Source: JBKPDV01 sp046728075 (GTDB lineage: Bacteria; Acidobacteriota; Thermoanaerobaculia; UBA5066; Gp7-AA6). Taken from it: a DNA stretch of 33,210 nucleotides. Positions within the stretch are counted from its first letter, which is position 1. Every line of letters begins with the position of its first letter. Position numbers and translations under genes: made by a program. Location: contig JBKPDV010000266.1 in assembly GCA_046728075.1 (NCBI GenBank), positions 1 to 33,210 on the forward strand. The letters are read 5' to 3'. Below are positions 14,263 through 21,595 of the stretch, piece after piece. The notes beneath the pieces are model-generated. The model made no database searches. It was not told the DNA's origin and saw nothing but the letters and a program-made list of their open reading frames with translations.

Positions 14263-15078
14263 TCAGTTTCGCCCGGGGATTCCCTCCGCCGGCGAAGAGG
14301 CGCTGGCGTATCGCTTTCTGGGGATCCGGCCGGCCAGAAAGGCATCCCTTCCGGCCCGGACGGCGTCCCGCATCGCCCGGGCCATTCGGACGGGATCGCG
14401 GGCGCCGGCGATGCCCGTGTTCATCAGGACACCCGCGGCGCCGAGCTCCATCGCCACACACGCGTCCGATGCGGTGCCCACTCCCGCGTCGACGATGACG
14501 GGGACCTTCGCGCGCTCGAGGATGATCGAGATGTTGTTGGGATTCTGGATGCCGAGCCCCGAGCCGATCGGCGCGCCCAGGGGCATCACCGCCGCCGCCC
14601 CCGCTTCCTCCAGGCGTCGCGCGACGATCGGATCGTCGGACGTATACGGGAAGACCACGAATCCCTCCGCCACGAGGGTGCGGGTGGCTTTCAGGAGCTC
14701 CTCGTTGTCCGGCCACAGCGTTTGCTCGTCGCCCAGCACTTCCAGCTTGACCCAGTGTGAGAGGCCGACCTCCCGCCCCAGTCGCGCGGCCCGGACCGCG
14801 TCATCGGCCGTGTAGCAACCGGCCGTGTTGGGGAGCAGCGTCATCCCCGCGGGGACGTAGTCGAGCAGCGACTCTTTCGAGCGGTCGGTCAGGTTGACGC
14901 GGCGGACGGCGACCGTGACGATTTCGGCGCCCGAGGCCTCGAGGGCCTCCTTCATCAACGGAAACGTCGCGTACTTGCCGGTGCCGACGATCAGCCGCGA
15001 GGTGAATCTCCGTCCGCCGAAGACGAAGGTATCCTGTTCAGCAGTCTGGGTCGGCGGAAGTTCGGTCGTGGTTGTCAT
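14263..15078 (-). CDS. thiG: Thiazole synthase ThiG
   Basis: ThiG makes the thiazole phosphate of thiamine from 1-deoxyxylulose-5-phosphate, dehydroglycine and the sulfur carried by ThiS thiocarboxylate. The 271-residue protein shows TSRLIVGTGKYATFPLMKEA, IVTVAVRRVN, LPNTAGCYTADDAVRAARLG and the catalytic VKLEVLGD (Lys111 forms the imine with the sugar). It ends with PVIVDAGVGTASDACVAMELGA and VLMNTGIAGARDPVRMARAM. GAGGACC lies in front of the ATG. No thiS, thiH, thiO or thiE is in this window, so the partners must be elsewhere. The gene is flanked by arrays F and G. Confidence 0.95.
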   Translation of the reverse strand: MTTTTELPPTQTAEQDTFVFGGRRFTSRLIVGTGKYATFPLMKEALEASGAEIVTVAVRRVNLTDRSKESLLDYVPAGMTLLPNTAGCYTADDAVRAARLGREVGLSHWVKLEVLGDEQTLWPDNEELLKATRTLVAEGFVVFPYTSDDPIVARRLEEAGAAAVMPLGAPIGSGLGIQNPNNISIILERAKVPVIVDAGVGTASDACVAMELGAAGVLMNTGIAGARDPVRMARAMRDAVRAGRDAFLAGRIPRKRYASASSPAEGIPGRN

Positions 15079-15100
15079 CTGGTCCTCGGGCGGCAGTCAT

Positions 15101-15205
15101 GATCGGTCCATCGGTCCATCGGTCCATCGGTCCATCGGATCATCGGATCATCTACCCCGCGACGAGCCCTGTTGAACCGATGAAACGATCACCCGATGAT
15201 CCGAT
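15101..15205. repeat. Octad repeat array G (GGTCCATC), inverted arms
   Basis: Here the period is 8 bp. The left arm (15101-15153) has GGTCCATC four times and GGATCATC twice. The right arm (15174-15205) has GAACCGAT, GAAACGAT, CACCCGAT, GATCCGAT, the degenerate inverse. The spacer is about 20 nt. It lies between panC and thiG, 15 nt after the panC stop. Confidence 0.85.
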
Positions 15206-15219
15206 TCCCCCGGATTCTC

Positions 15220-16065
15220 TCACTCTTCCAACAGCAAAACGTTGTCGATCAGACGCGTCTTCCCGACCCGGACGGCCGCGGCCATGGTCGAGCCCGGTTC
15301 CACGCGCGCCGTCCGCCGCATGGTGACGCCGTCCACGACCTCGACGTAGTCCACCGCGAGTCCCGACTTCTCGAGCTCCGTGCGCGTCTGGCGCTCCAGC
15401 GCTTCCCGATCTCTCTCTCCCCGCGCCGCCCGCTCCCTCGCGGCGAAGAGGGCTCGAGGCAGGGCGGCCGCCTGCTGGCGCTCGAAGGGAGCGAGGTAGG
15501 CGTTGCGAGAGGACATCGCGAGACCGTCCGGCTCGCGGACGGTCTCGACGGCGACCACACGAACGGGGAAGTCGAGGTCGCGGACCATTCGCCTCAGAAC
15601 CGCGACCTGTTGCAGGTCCTTGCGGCCGAAGTAGGCGACGTCGGGTGAAACCTGGAGAAAGAGCTTGGCCACGACGGTCGCGACTCCCCGGAAATGCCCG
15701 GGGCGAATCGCTCCCTCGCCTCCATCGGAAACTCCGGCCACCTCCACGGAAGTCTCAAAGTCGGGAGGATAAAACTGGGCGGCGTCGGGCATGTAAAGCA
15801 GTTCGACGCCGACTTGCTCGAGAAGCCGCGCGTCCTCGGGCAGGCGCCGGGGATAGCGCTGATAGTCCTCCCCCGGGCCGAACTGGAGAGGGTTGACGAA
15901 GATCGAAACGACAACGTACCCGGACTCTTCACGCGCGCGGCGCGCGAGCGTGAGATGCCCCTCGTGAATCGCGCCCATCGTCGGAACGAATCCGATGGTT
16001 TTGCCGGAAGAGCGGGCCTCTCGGATCAGCTCGCGCAGGAGGCGAAGATCGCTGACCTGTTCCAT
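15220..16065 (-). CDS. panC: Pantothenate synthetase
   Basis: PanC joins pantoate and beta-alanine with ATP to make pantothenate in the cytoplasm. The 281-residue sequence has the class I synthetase signatures. These are VPTMGAIHEGHLTLARRAR (HxGH-type, residues 34-37), FVNPLQFGPGEDYQRYPR, FRGVATVVAKLF, AYFGRKDLQQVAVLRRMVRDL and the KMSKS-like GLAMSSRNAYL. The length is normal. The gene follows panB on the same strand with repeat array H between them. There is no clear ribosome site in front of the ATG because the array begins about 5 nt upstream. Confidence 0.95.
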   Translation of the reverse strand: MEQVSDLRLLRELIREARSSGKTIGFVPTMGAIHEGHLTLARRAREESGYVVVSIFVNPLQFGPGEDYQRYPRRLPEDARLLEQVGVELLYMPDAAQFYPPDFETSVEVAGVSDGGEGAIRPGHFRGVATVVAKLFLQVSPDVAYFGRKDLQQVAVLRRMVRDLDFPVRVVAVETVREPDGLAMSSRNAYLAPFERQQAAALPRALFAARERAARGERDREALERQTRTELEKSGLAVDYVEVVDGVTMRRTARVEPGSTMAAAVRVGKTRLIDNVLLLEE

Positions 16066-16070
16066 GAAGG

Positions 16071-16160
16071 AGTCAGTCGGTAGTCAATAGTCGATATTCG
16101 GTAGTAGGAGAAGGTGGCTCCCTCTTTCCTACCGACTACTGACTACCGACTACCGACTTC
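16071..16160. repeat. Heptad repeat array H (GTCGGTA), inverted arms
   Basis: The left arm (16071-16107) has GTCGGTA, GTCAATA, GTCGATA, TTCGGTA. The right arm (16127-16160) has CTACCGA, CTACTGA, CTACCGA, CTACCGA. The spacer is about 19 nt. It fills the whole panB-panC gap: the panB stop is the next base after the right arm, and the panC start is about 5 nt before the left arm. The unit is the same family as array E. Confidence 0.9.
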
Positions 16161-17006
16161 TCAATAAACTCGTCTCAGGGCCGGGGCACCGGAAGAGAAC
16201 GACTCCTCCGCGCTCGGGAAGGTTCCCTCCCGCACGTCCTTCGCGTAGGCGCTCGCCGCGTCGCGAATCGCACCCGAGAGGTCGGCGTAACGCCGCACGA
16301 ATCGGGGACGCAGATCGCGCGTCAGGCCGACGACGTCGTGGAAGACGAGGACCTGGCCGTCACAATGCGGACCCGCGCCGATTCCGATCGTTGGCACCGG
16401 AACCTCCGTCGTGATCTCGGCCGCGAGGCCCGCCGGCACGCACTCGAGAACGATCGCGAAGCAGCCGGCCTCGGCCAGCGCCTTCGCGTCCTCGCGGATC
16501 TCGTGAGCCGCGCCGCTGTCCCGACCCTGGACCTTGAATCCTCCCAGCTTGTGAACGGACTGCGGGGTCAGGCCGACGTGTCCCATGACCGGGATGTCGG
16601 CCGCCAGGATCGCTTCGACAGCGGGGAGAATGCGCCGGCCTCCCTCGACCTTGACCGCGGCGCATCCGGCTTCCGAAAGAAACCGGCCGGCGTTCGTGAC
16701 GGCTTCCCGCGCATCCGTCTGATAAGAGAGAAACGGCATGTCTCCGACGACGAGCGCGCGGCGGCAGCTTCGCGAGACCGCCTTCGCGTGGCGAAGCATC
16801 GTTTCCATTGACGCCGAGAGGGTGTTGGCCTCCCCATAGACGGTCATCGCGAGCGAGTCGCCCACGAGCAGAACATCCAGTCCCGCTTCGTCCAGAAGGG
16901 CGGCCGTCGGCGCGTCGTAGGCCGTCATCATCGCGATCTTGTCCACACCTTTGGAGGAGACGAGGAGGGGAACAGTGACGGGAGAGGCTTGCGACAGAGA
17001 GGCCAT
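16161..17006 (-). CDS. panB: 3-methyl-2-oxobutanoate hydroxymethyltransferase
   Basis: PanB transfers a hydroxymethyl group from 5,10-methylene-THF to ketoisovalerate, giving ketopantoate. Recognisable segments are KIAMMTAYDAPTAALLDEAG, VLLVGDSLAMTVYGEANT (the metal-binding GDS), AVKVEGG, GHVGLTPQSVHKLGGFKVQG, FAIVLECVPAGLAAEIT and PTIGIGAGPHCDGQVLVFHD. Length 281 is typical. AAAGGAG precedes the ATG by a suitable distance. It heads the panB-panC pair. The only missing pantothenate step here is ketopantoate reductase (panE), which is not in the window. Confidence 0.95.
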   Translation of the reverse strand: MASLSQASPVTVPLLVSSKGVDKIAMMTAYDAPTAALLDEAGLDVLLVGDSLAMTVYGEANTLSASMETMLRHAKAVSRSCRRALVVGDMPFLSYQTDAREAVTNAGRFLSEAGCAAVKVEGGRRILPAVEAILAADIPVMGHVGLTPQSVHKLGGFKVQGRDSGAAHEIREDAKALAEAGCFAIVLECVPAGLAAEITTEVPVPTIGIGAGPHCDGQVLVFHDVVGLTRDLRPRFVRRYADLSGAIRDAASAYAKDVREGTFPSAEESFSSGAPALRRVY

Positions 17007-17101
17007 ACCGACGCTCCTTTCTTCTCGGTCGACGTCCTGAAGATCAGGATCGCCGCCGACAAGGGCGCAAGGGAATTATAGCCGGAAAGTGGCCGGAGTT
17101 T

Positions 17102-17182
17102 CAGACGGGGGGACGGGGCGATGGGGGGGTGATCGAGAGTCTTCTCCCCGTCCCCCAGTCTCCCCGTCCCCCCGTCCTCTTC
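17102..17182. repeat. Octad repeat array I (G-rich/C-rich), inverted arms
   Basis: The left arm (17102-17133) is G-rich with units AGACGGGG, GGACGGGG, CGATGGGG. The right arm (17143-17182) has CTCCCCGT, CCCCCAGT, CTCCCCGT, CCCCCCGT. The period is 8 bp and the loop is short (about 9 nt). The right arm ends on the base before the stop codon of the deoxynucleoside kinase gene. Confidence 0.8.
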
Positions 17183-17842
17183 CTACGGGTGCCCCGCAGG
17201 CACGTAATACTGGACGCCTTTCCGGGCACGCTGGATCTGGGCGGCGAGATCGTCGAAATCCGCCGGCCGGTTGACGAAATCGATCTCGTTGGTGTCCACG
17301 ACCAGAAGCGGCGTCTCTTCGTAGTGGTAGAAGTAATAGTTGTAGGCCTCGATCAGCTGCGCCAGGTATTCGGGCGACATCCCTTTTTCGAACGACCGCG
17401 CCGCTTTCTTGACCCTCTTCATGCAGGTCTCCAGGGACCCCTGGAGGTAGATCACCAGGTCCGGCTTGGGCAGCGATTCCGCGAGCAGCGTGTAGAGCCG
17501 GTCGTAGATCATCAACTCCGAGTCGTCCAGGTTCAGGCAAGCGAAGATCTTGTCCTTTGGGAAGTGGTAGTCCGCGATCACGAGGTTGGAAAAGAGGTCG
17601 ATCTGCGCGATCTCTCGCTGCTGTTGGTAGCGGGAGAGCAGGAAAAAGAGCTGGGTTTGAAAGGCCGAACCGGTCTTCTTCTTATAGAAGTCGGACAGAA
17701 ACGGATTGTCCACATCCTCCAGAATCTGCGTCCCGTGAAATCGCCGGGCCAGGAGCTCGACCAGAGACGTCTTGCCCACACCGATGGGTCCGTCGATGGC
17801 CACATGACGGAGCTGGACGTCGCCTTCCGAGGGAATCGCCAT
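17183..17842 (-). CDS. Deoxynucleoside kinase
   Basis: This 219-residue P-loop kinase has GPIGVGKTSLVELLARRF at residues 18-35, and FLLSRYQQQREI, VIADYHFPKDKIFA and YDRLYTLLAESLPKPDLVIYL (the DR-like and PDL strand motifs). RVKKAARSFEKGMSPEYLAQ is the lid with basic residues. It belongs to the deoxyadenosine/deoxyguanosine kinase family, which phosphorylates deoxynucleosides in salvage. The base preference cannot be assigned. In several bacteria this gene sits beside panB/panC or folK, as here. It is divergent from the methyltransferase gene with only 35 bp between start codons. Confidence 0.85.
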   Translation of the reverse strand: MAIPSEGDVQLRHVAIDGPIGVGKTSLVELLARRFHGTQILEDVDNPFLSDFYKKKTGSAFQTQLFFLLSRYQQQREIAQIDLFSNLVIADYHFPKDKIFACLNLDDSELMIYDRLYTLLAESLPKPDLVIYLQGSLETCMKRVKKAARSFEKGMSPEYLAQLIEAYNYYFYHYEETPLLVVDTNEIDFVNRPADFDDLAAQIQRARKGVQYYVPAGHP

Positions 17843-17862
17843 TGGCGCTCGATTCTAGCGCG

Positions 17863-17868
17863 TAGAAT
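17863..17868 (+). promoter_or_regulatory. Likely -10 box for a leaderless methyltransferase mRNA
   Basis: TAGAAT (17863-17868) ends nine bases before the ATG at 17878. The divergent gap is only 35 bp and has no ribosome site in front of that ATG. Transcription would start at or next to the ATG, so the mRNA is probably leaderless. No good -35 box is present (TTGGCG at 17842 is only 15 bp away). Confidence 0.4.
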
Positions 17869-17877
17869 TCTCGCCCC

Positions 17878-18648
17878 ATGCGGCACGCGGACGCCTACGG
17901 CCCGACGGGCGCGCGGCATTGCGACAGCGCATTCGAGACCTTCCGGACTCCCTCCGGTGACGTGGAGTTCTATCGGGCGCTCGCCCTGGCGTCCGGGGGC
18001 CCGGTGCTCGAGCTCGGCTGCGGCAGCGGAAGAGTCCTTCTCCCGATCGCCCGCGACGGGATCGCCTGTACGGGTCTGGACAGCTCCGACGCGATGCTCG
18101 AGGAGCTCACGCGCAAGTCTCCGCCGGAAAACCTGCGGCTGGTGCCGGGCGCGATGGAGGACTTCGACCTCGGATCAGATCGTTTTTCTCTCATCTATTC
18201 CGCATTCCGGACCTTCCAGCACCTCCTGACCGTCGAAGATCAGCTCGCCTGCCTCGGAGCGGTGCGCCGGCATCTCGCGCCGGGAGGCCTGTTCGCATTC
18301 GACGTCTTCGCGCCGAAGCTCGAACGAATCGCTGTCCTTGATGAGAAGGAATTCGAGGAGGCGCGCTGGCGCGACGGCGAGGACGAGATCGTTCGCTGGA
18401 CGTCCGTTCGCCGGGACCCGGCCGCTCAGATCATGGATGTCACTTTCCGATACGAAAGGCGTCGGCCGGGTTCACCGCCGGAGAGCCACTCGGTCTCCAC
18501 GCGGATGCGTTACTTCTTCCGTTACGAGGTCGAACACTTGCTCTTCCGCGCGGGCTTTTCCTCCGTCGAGGTCTTCGGCGGTTTCGACCGCCGGCCCTAT
18601 GACTATTTTTCGGGAGAGACAGTCGTGATCGCGAAGGCTGACGGCTGA
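17878..18648 (+). CDS. SAM-dependent class I methyltransferase
   Basis: Residues 43-51 are VLELGCGSG, the SAM-binding motif I. ACTGLDSSDAMLEEL is motif II, with an acidic residue for the ribose. FSLIYSAFRTFQHLLT and HLAPGGLFAFDVFAP are motifs IV and VI. The C-terminal part (YFFRYEVEHLLFRAGFSSVEVFGGF) is the usual end of small-molecule methyltransferases. It has 256 residues. The substrate is unknown. A role in quinone methylation is suggested only by the convergent UbiA/UbiX genes. The last residues (KADG) and the stop come from a three-unit heptad repeat. Confidence 0.75.
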   Translation: MRHADAYGPTGARHCDSAFETFRTPSGDVEFYRALALASGGPVLELGCGSGRVLLPIARDGIACTGLDSSDAMLEELTRKSPPENLRLVPGAMEDFDLGSDRFSLIYSAFRTFQHLLTVEDQLACLGAVRRHLAPGGLFAFDVFAPKLERIAVLDEKEFEEARWRDGEDEIVRWTSVRRDPAAQIMDVTFRYERRRPGSPPESHSVSTRMRYFFRYEVEHLLFRAGFSSVEVFGGFDRRPYDYFSGETVVIAKADG

Positions 18649-18656
18649 CAGCTATC
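18636..18656. repeat. Short heptad repeat N (GGCTGAC), shared by two gene ends
   Basis: Three units, GGCTGAC, GGCTGAC, AGCTATC, span the junction of two convergent genes. The TGA of the methyltransferase (18646-18648) and the TAG of the prenyltransferase (18652-18654, minus) both lie inside it. The unit belongs to the AGCT family of arrays A and L. Confidence 0.6.
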
Positions 18657-19524
18657 TCATCAAAACGTCCGCGATCCCGAAGACGGCGAGCGCGACGGAG
18701 ATGAAACCGTTCGCGGTGAAGAACCCGGCGTCGATTCGGGAGAGATCCCCCGGCTTGATGATCGCATGCTGGTAGACGAGCGCCCCCGCCGTGGCGACGA
18801 TTCCGAGGGCGAAGAATCCTCCACCTCCCGAAAGACGCCAGACGCTAACGAGAAGCAGGAGCATCGATCCGTGAAGAAGAGCCGAAACAAGCAGCGCCCG
18901 CCGCGCTCCCCACCGAGCGGGGAAGGATTGCAGGCCCACCGAGCGATCGTGAGACTCGTCCTGCAGCGCATAGAGGATGTCGAATCCTGCCGTCCAGAAC
19001 ATGACGGCGAAGCCCAAGAGAACGGGCACGAGATCGATCCGGCCGCGCACCGCGATCCAGGCTCCGACCGGGGCAATTCCGAGGCAGAGGCCCAGCACCA
19101 GGTGGGAGAGCCAGGTGAATCGCTTCGTATACGCGTACGTCAGCAGCACCACGAGCGCGATCGGCGAGAGCAGAAGAGTCAGGCGGTTGAGACTCGCGGC
19201 GGCCGCGAGGAAGACCAGGACGGACACGATCAGGAAGAAGACGGTGAAACGGACCGAGAGTGCGCCGGCCGGAAGCGCCCGTTGCGCGGTTCGGGGATTG
19301 GCGGCGTCGATCATGCGATCGGCCAGCCGGTTGTGGGCCATGGCGGCGCTTCGGGCGCCGGCCATCGCGGCGAGGATCTTGAGAGTCGTCGAAAGGGAGG
19401 GCCAGCCGCGCGCGGCCAGAACCGCCGCCAGCAACGCGAAAGGAAGCGCAAAGAGCGTGTGAGAGAACTTGATCATCTCGAGCGCCGTCGCGAGCGTCCG
19501 GATGGCCGATCGGTGCTCTCTCAC
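18652..19524 (-). CDS. UbiA-like prenyltransferase (quinone biosynthesis)
   Basis: The GTG at 19524 overlaps the stop of the UbiX-like gene (GTGA), giving 290 residues. The protein has eight or nine membrane segments and the two aspartate motifs of aromatic prenyltransferases. The first is AHNRLADRMIDAANPRTAQR, the NxxxDxxxD type that binds the prenyl diphosphate with magnesium. The second is YALQDESHDRSVGLQSFPAR. NPRTAQRALPAG is typical of UbiA-like and MqnP proteins, which attach the polyprenyl tail in ubiquinone or futalosine-pathway menaquinone synthesis. The pair with UbiX suggests a decarboxylation step needing prenylated FMN. The exact quinone is not certain. The stop codon lies in repeat N. 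Confidence 0.85.
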   Translation of the reverse strand: MREHRSAIRTLATALEMIKFSHTLFALPFALLAAVLAARGWPSLSTTLKILAAMAGARSAAMAHNRLADRMIDAANPRTAQRALPAGALSVRFTVFFLIVSVLVFLAAAASLNRLTLLLSPIALVVLLTYAYTKRFTWLSHLVLGLCLGIAPVGAWIAVRGRIDLVPVLLGFAVMFWTAGFDILYALQDESHDRSVGLQSFPARWGARRALLVSALLHGSMLLLLVSVWRLSGGGGFFALGIVATAGALVYQHAIIKPGDLSRIDAGFFTANGFISVALAVFGIADVLMR

Positions 19525-20159
19525 TGCCGCGTGCGGGGCCGTGGCCGCTTCTCTCCCTTCCATCCGAAGTCCTCGCCGGGAATCGTAAGGCCGAGCCACC
19601 GGCCCGCCCGTATGCAGTAGGCGTCCAGGAATCGCTCCATCGAAGCGCCGCCGATATAGAACGCGGGGGTCGGCGGAATCATGACGGCGCCCGCCAGGGT
19701 GGCGCGCCTCATGTTCTCGATCGCGACGAGCGAGTAGGGGGACTCCCGGAAGCCGAGAAGAAGAAGCCGACGCTCCTTCAACGTCACCTCCGCGGCACGG
19801 CCCAGCAGATCGCGTGAGATCCCGTTGGCGATCGCACCCAGGGTCCCGCCGCTGCATGGGATCACCGCCATCCCCGAAGTCGGGTAGGAACCGGAGGCGA
19901 TCGAGGCGGCGACGTCGCGGTTGTCGTGGAGGACGATCTTCGCCTTCGCTCGGCGAGTCACCGAAAGGCGCTCGAGCCAGTCGGAGGTCTCCAGGATCGA
20001 AGGGTCGATCTCGTTGCGCGCGACGCGCAGGGCGGGGTCCGAAAGAATCAGGTGAAGCCGGGACAGCTCGGGCGCCGTGGCCGCAAGCTCTACGAACCGC
20101 CGCGCCAGCTGTCCTCCCGAAGCCCCCGAGACCCCGACCACGACCTCCAGGCCCTTCAT
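19521..20159 (-). CDS. ubiX: UbiX-family flavin prenyltransferase
   Basis: UbiX attaches a dimethylallyl group to FMN, making the prenyl-FMN cofactor of UbiD-type decarboxylases. The 212-residue sequence has EVVVGVSGASGGQLARRFVE (FMN binding), PCSGGTLGAIANGISRDLLG and AAEVTLKERRLLLLGFRESP. YSLVAIENMRRATLAGAVMI and PPTPAFY close the active site. These are standard for the family. It is translationally coupled to the UbiA-like gene (GTGA overlap). No UbiD is in the window. No clear ribosome site precedes the ATG. The C-terminal tail is a basic EKRPRPRTRQ. Confidence 0.9.
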   Translation of the reverse strand: MKGLEVVVGVSGASGGQLARRFVELAATAPELSRLHLILSDPALRVARNEIDPSILETSDWLERLSVTRRAKAKIVLHDNRDVAASIASGSYPTSGMAVIPCSGGTLGAIANGISRDLLGRAAEVTLKERRLLLLGFRESPYSLVAIENMRRATLAGAVMIPPTPAFYIGGASMERFLDAYCIRAGRWLGLTIPGEDFGWKGEKRPRPRTRQ

Positions 20160-20504
20160 CGCGCGCGAAGTCTATCCCCGGGCGTCAACACTTCTTGCGG
20201 GTGTGAAGAGATCTTGTCAGTCGACGCAACGATCTGAATCACAAGAGGTTGTCGGGATCCGCCGGCCGCGCTGCCAAGCGATCCCGTCAGCTTGGCGATG
20301 CGCCGTTGGCACCGCCGCCAGCGACAAGTTCCGTGACTCGAGTGGTTTGACTCGCTCCGAACGTCGCGGCATGTCTCTCGCCTCTCCTCCGCCTCCAACG
20401 AAAGGAGGTGCCGATGGAGAACGCCTGACCGACATGACCCGATGAGGACAAACCCCGAATCGAACGCAAGCACCACAAGAAGAACCTCAATACAGGAGTC
20501 CGAA
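20160..20504. other. Divergent intergenic region of ubiX-like and comEA-like genes
   Basis: This 345-bp region must hold promoters for both directions. The best plus-strand candidate is TTGACT at 20347 with a poor -10 (CATGTC) 17 bp later. It contains the hairpin and mini-ORF described at 20390-20428. No riboswitch consensus I know fits. No repeat array is present, although most other gaps of this size in the window carry one. Confidence 0.4.
20390..20428 (+). promoter_or_regulatory. Leader hairpin hiding a strong ribosome site of a 4-codon ORF
   Basis: CGCCTCC (20390-20396) pairs with GGAGGTG (20404-20410, one G-U), with loop AACGAAA. The right arm holds a near-perfect Shine-Dalgarno sequence (AAAGGAGGTG), followed four bases later by ATG GAG AAC GCC TGA (20414-20428). 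The structure would block the ribosome site unless opened. It lies about 75 nt upstream of the comEA-like start and may regulate it. This is motif-based inference only. Confidence 0.35.
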
Positions 20505-20918
20505 ATGAAAGTTCACATCCCTCGTTACGCGATCCTGGCAACCCTGGCGCTTCTCGCCGCGGTTTCCGCGCGCGCCGCAGAGACGGCCGAGGCGTCCGGA
20601 AAGAAAATCAACATCAATCAGGCCTCTTCCTCGCAGCTGGCCAATCTGCCGCGCGTCGGCGCGAAGCTCGCCGATCGCATCGTCGAGTACCGCAAGGCCC
20701 ACGGGCAGTTCGGCCAGGCCGAGGAGCTCATGGAGGTCAAGGGTGTGGGCGAGAAGCTCTTCAAGGAGCTCAAGCCCTACGTCGCCCTCTCCGGGCCGAC
20801 GTCGCTAACCGCGAAGGTCTCTTCGAAGGGAACCCGCGGGGGCTCGGCAGGAAAGAAGAACGCCGCTCACTCCGCATCCACCGCCTCCACCACCGCCTCG
20901 ACGAGCAAGGGACGGTGA
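20505..20918 (+). CDS. ComEA-like helix-hairpin-helix DNA-binding protein
   Basis: The chosen ATG follows CAGGAG and starts a signal peptide (MKVHIPRYAILATLALLAAV). The in-frame ATG at 20442 would add 21 residues in front of it and is less likely. Residues about 32-90 contain ININQASSSQLANLPRVGAK and LADRIVEYRKAHGQFGQAEE, then LMEVKGVGEKLFKELKPYV. These are the two HhH hairpins of the ComEA domain, which binds incoming DNA at the cell envelope. A Ser/Thr/Gly/Lys-rich tail of about 45 residues follows. The stop overlaps the start of the pseudopilin gene (GTGA), so the two are co-translated. DNA uptake or pilus biology is a reasonable inference. Confidence 0.8.
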   Translation: MKVHIPRYAILATLALLAAVSARAAETAEASGKKININQASSSQLANLPRVGAKLADRIVEYRKAHGQFGQAEELMEVKGVGEKLFKELKPYVALSGPTSLTAKVSSKGTRGGSAGKKNAAHSASTASTTASTSKGR

Positions 20919-21595
20919 ATCGCTTCGCGATCGGGGATCCCGGCGGATCCCCGAAACTCCTGCCGCTCGCCCGGGGCCGCTCGCGCGGCTCCGGGTCTCG
21001 CCTCTTTCCACACAGCGCACGCGGGGCGACCCTCGTCGAGGCACTCGCCGTTCTGGCGGTCGGGGCGACGGCACTGGCCATCGCGGCGCCCGGAGTCCTT
21101 CAATTGCGTGCCGCCGCGGCCGTGCGCTCGGCCGCAGGCGAAGTGGCGACGGCCTTCGCCATTGCGCGCGCTCACGCGATTCGCCGAGGAGTGTACGTGG
21201 GGGTGCGGTACCAGAAGAATGGGGATCGATACGAGTGGGCTCTCTATCGCGACGGGAACGGCAATGGAATCCGGACGGCCGAGATCACCCGTGGAATCGA
21301 TCGTCCCCTGGGCGTCGTCTATCCCTGGCAGCGCAACGACGTGTCCCCGGGGATTCTCACGGAGACTCCCGTGCCGGACCCTTCGGATCCGAGGCGTCCT
21401 CTGGACCGTTTGAACGATCCGATTCGTTTCAACAATTCCAACATTTGCTCCTTCTCTCCGGTCGGCGAGTCGACTCCCGGCTCGGTGTTCCTCTGGGACG
21501 GGCACGATCGGATGGCTGTCGTTCGGGTCTATGGGCGCTCGGCGAAGATCCGCACCCTCTTCTACCGGCGCGGGGAGGTCGAATGGAAACCCTGA
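20915..21595 (+). CDS. GspH/FimT-type pseudopilin
   Basis: A prepilin peptidase site and helix are seen at about residues 36-60: RGATLVEALAVLAVGATALA, where the cut would follow Gly and the fifth mature residue is Glu. The leader before it is unusually long (about 37 residues). The rest shows the GspH/FimT pattern: LQLRAAAAVRSAAGEVATAF followed by a beta-rich domain (YVGVRYQKNGDRYEWALYRDGNGNG). It is a minor pseudopilin of a type IV pilus or type II secretion system. The gene starts inside the comEA-like stop and overlaps the convergent nucleotidyltransferase gene by 34 bp at its 3' end. Confidence 0.75.
   Translation: MNRFAIGDPGGSPKLLPLARGRSRGSGSRLFPHSARGATLVEALAVLAVGATALAIAAPGVLQLRAAAAVRSAAGEVATAFAIARAHAIRRGVYVGVRYQKNGDRYEWALYRDGNGNGIRTAEITRGIDRPLGVVYPWQRNDVSPGILTETPVPDPSDPRRPLDRLNDPIRFNNSNICSFSPVGESTPGSVFLWDGHDRMAVVRVYGRSAKIRTLFYRRGEVEWKP

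Noticed and set aside
20160..20504. A riboswitch (cyclic-di-GMP type) before the comEA-like gene
   Set aside because: The P3-like CCTCC/GGAGG hairpin recalls GEMM, but the conserved CGCAAAGC and GCAAACC core elements are absent.
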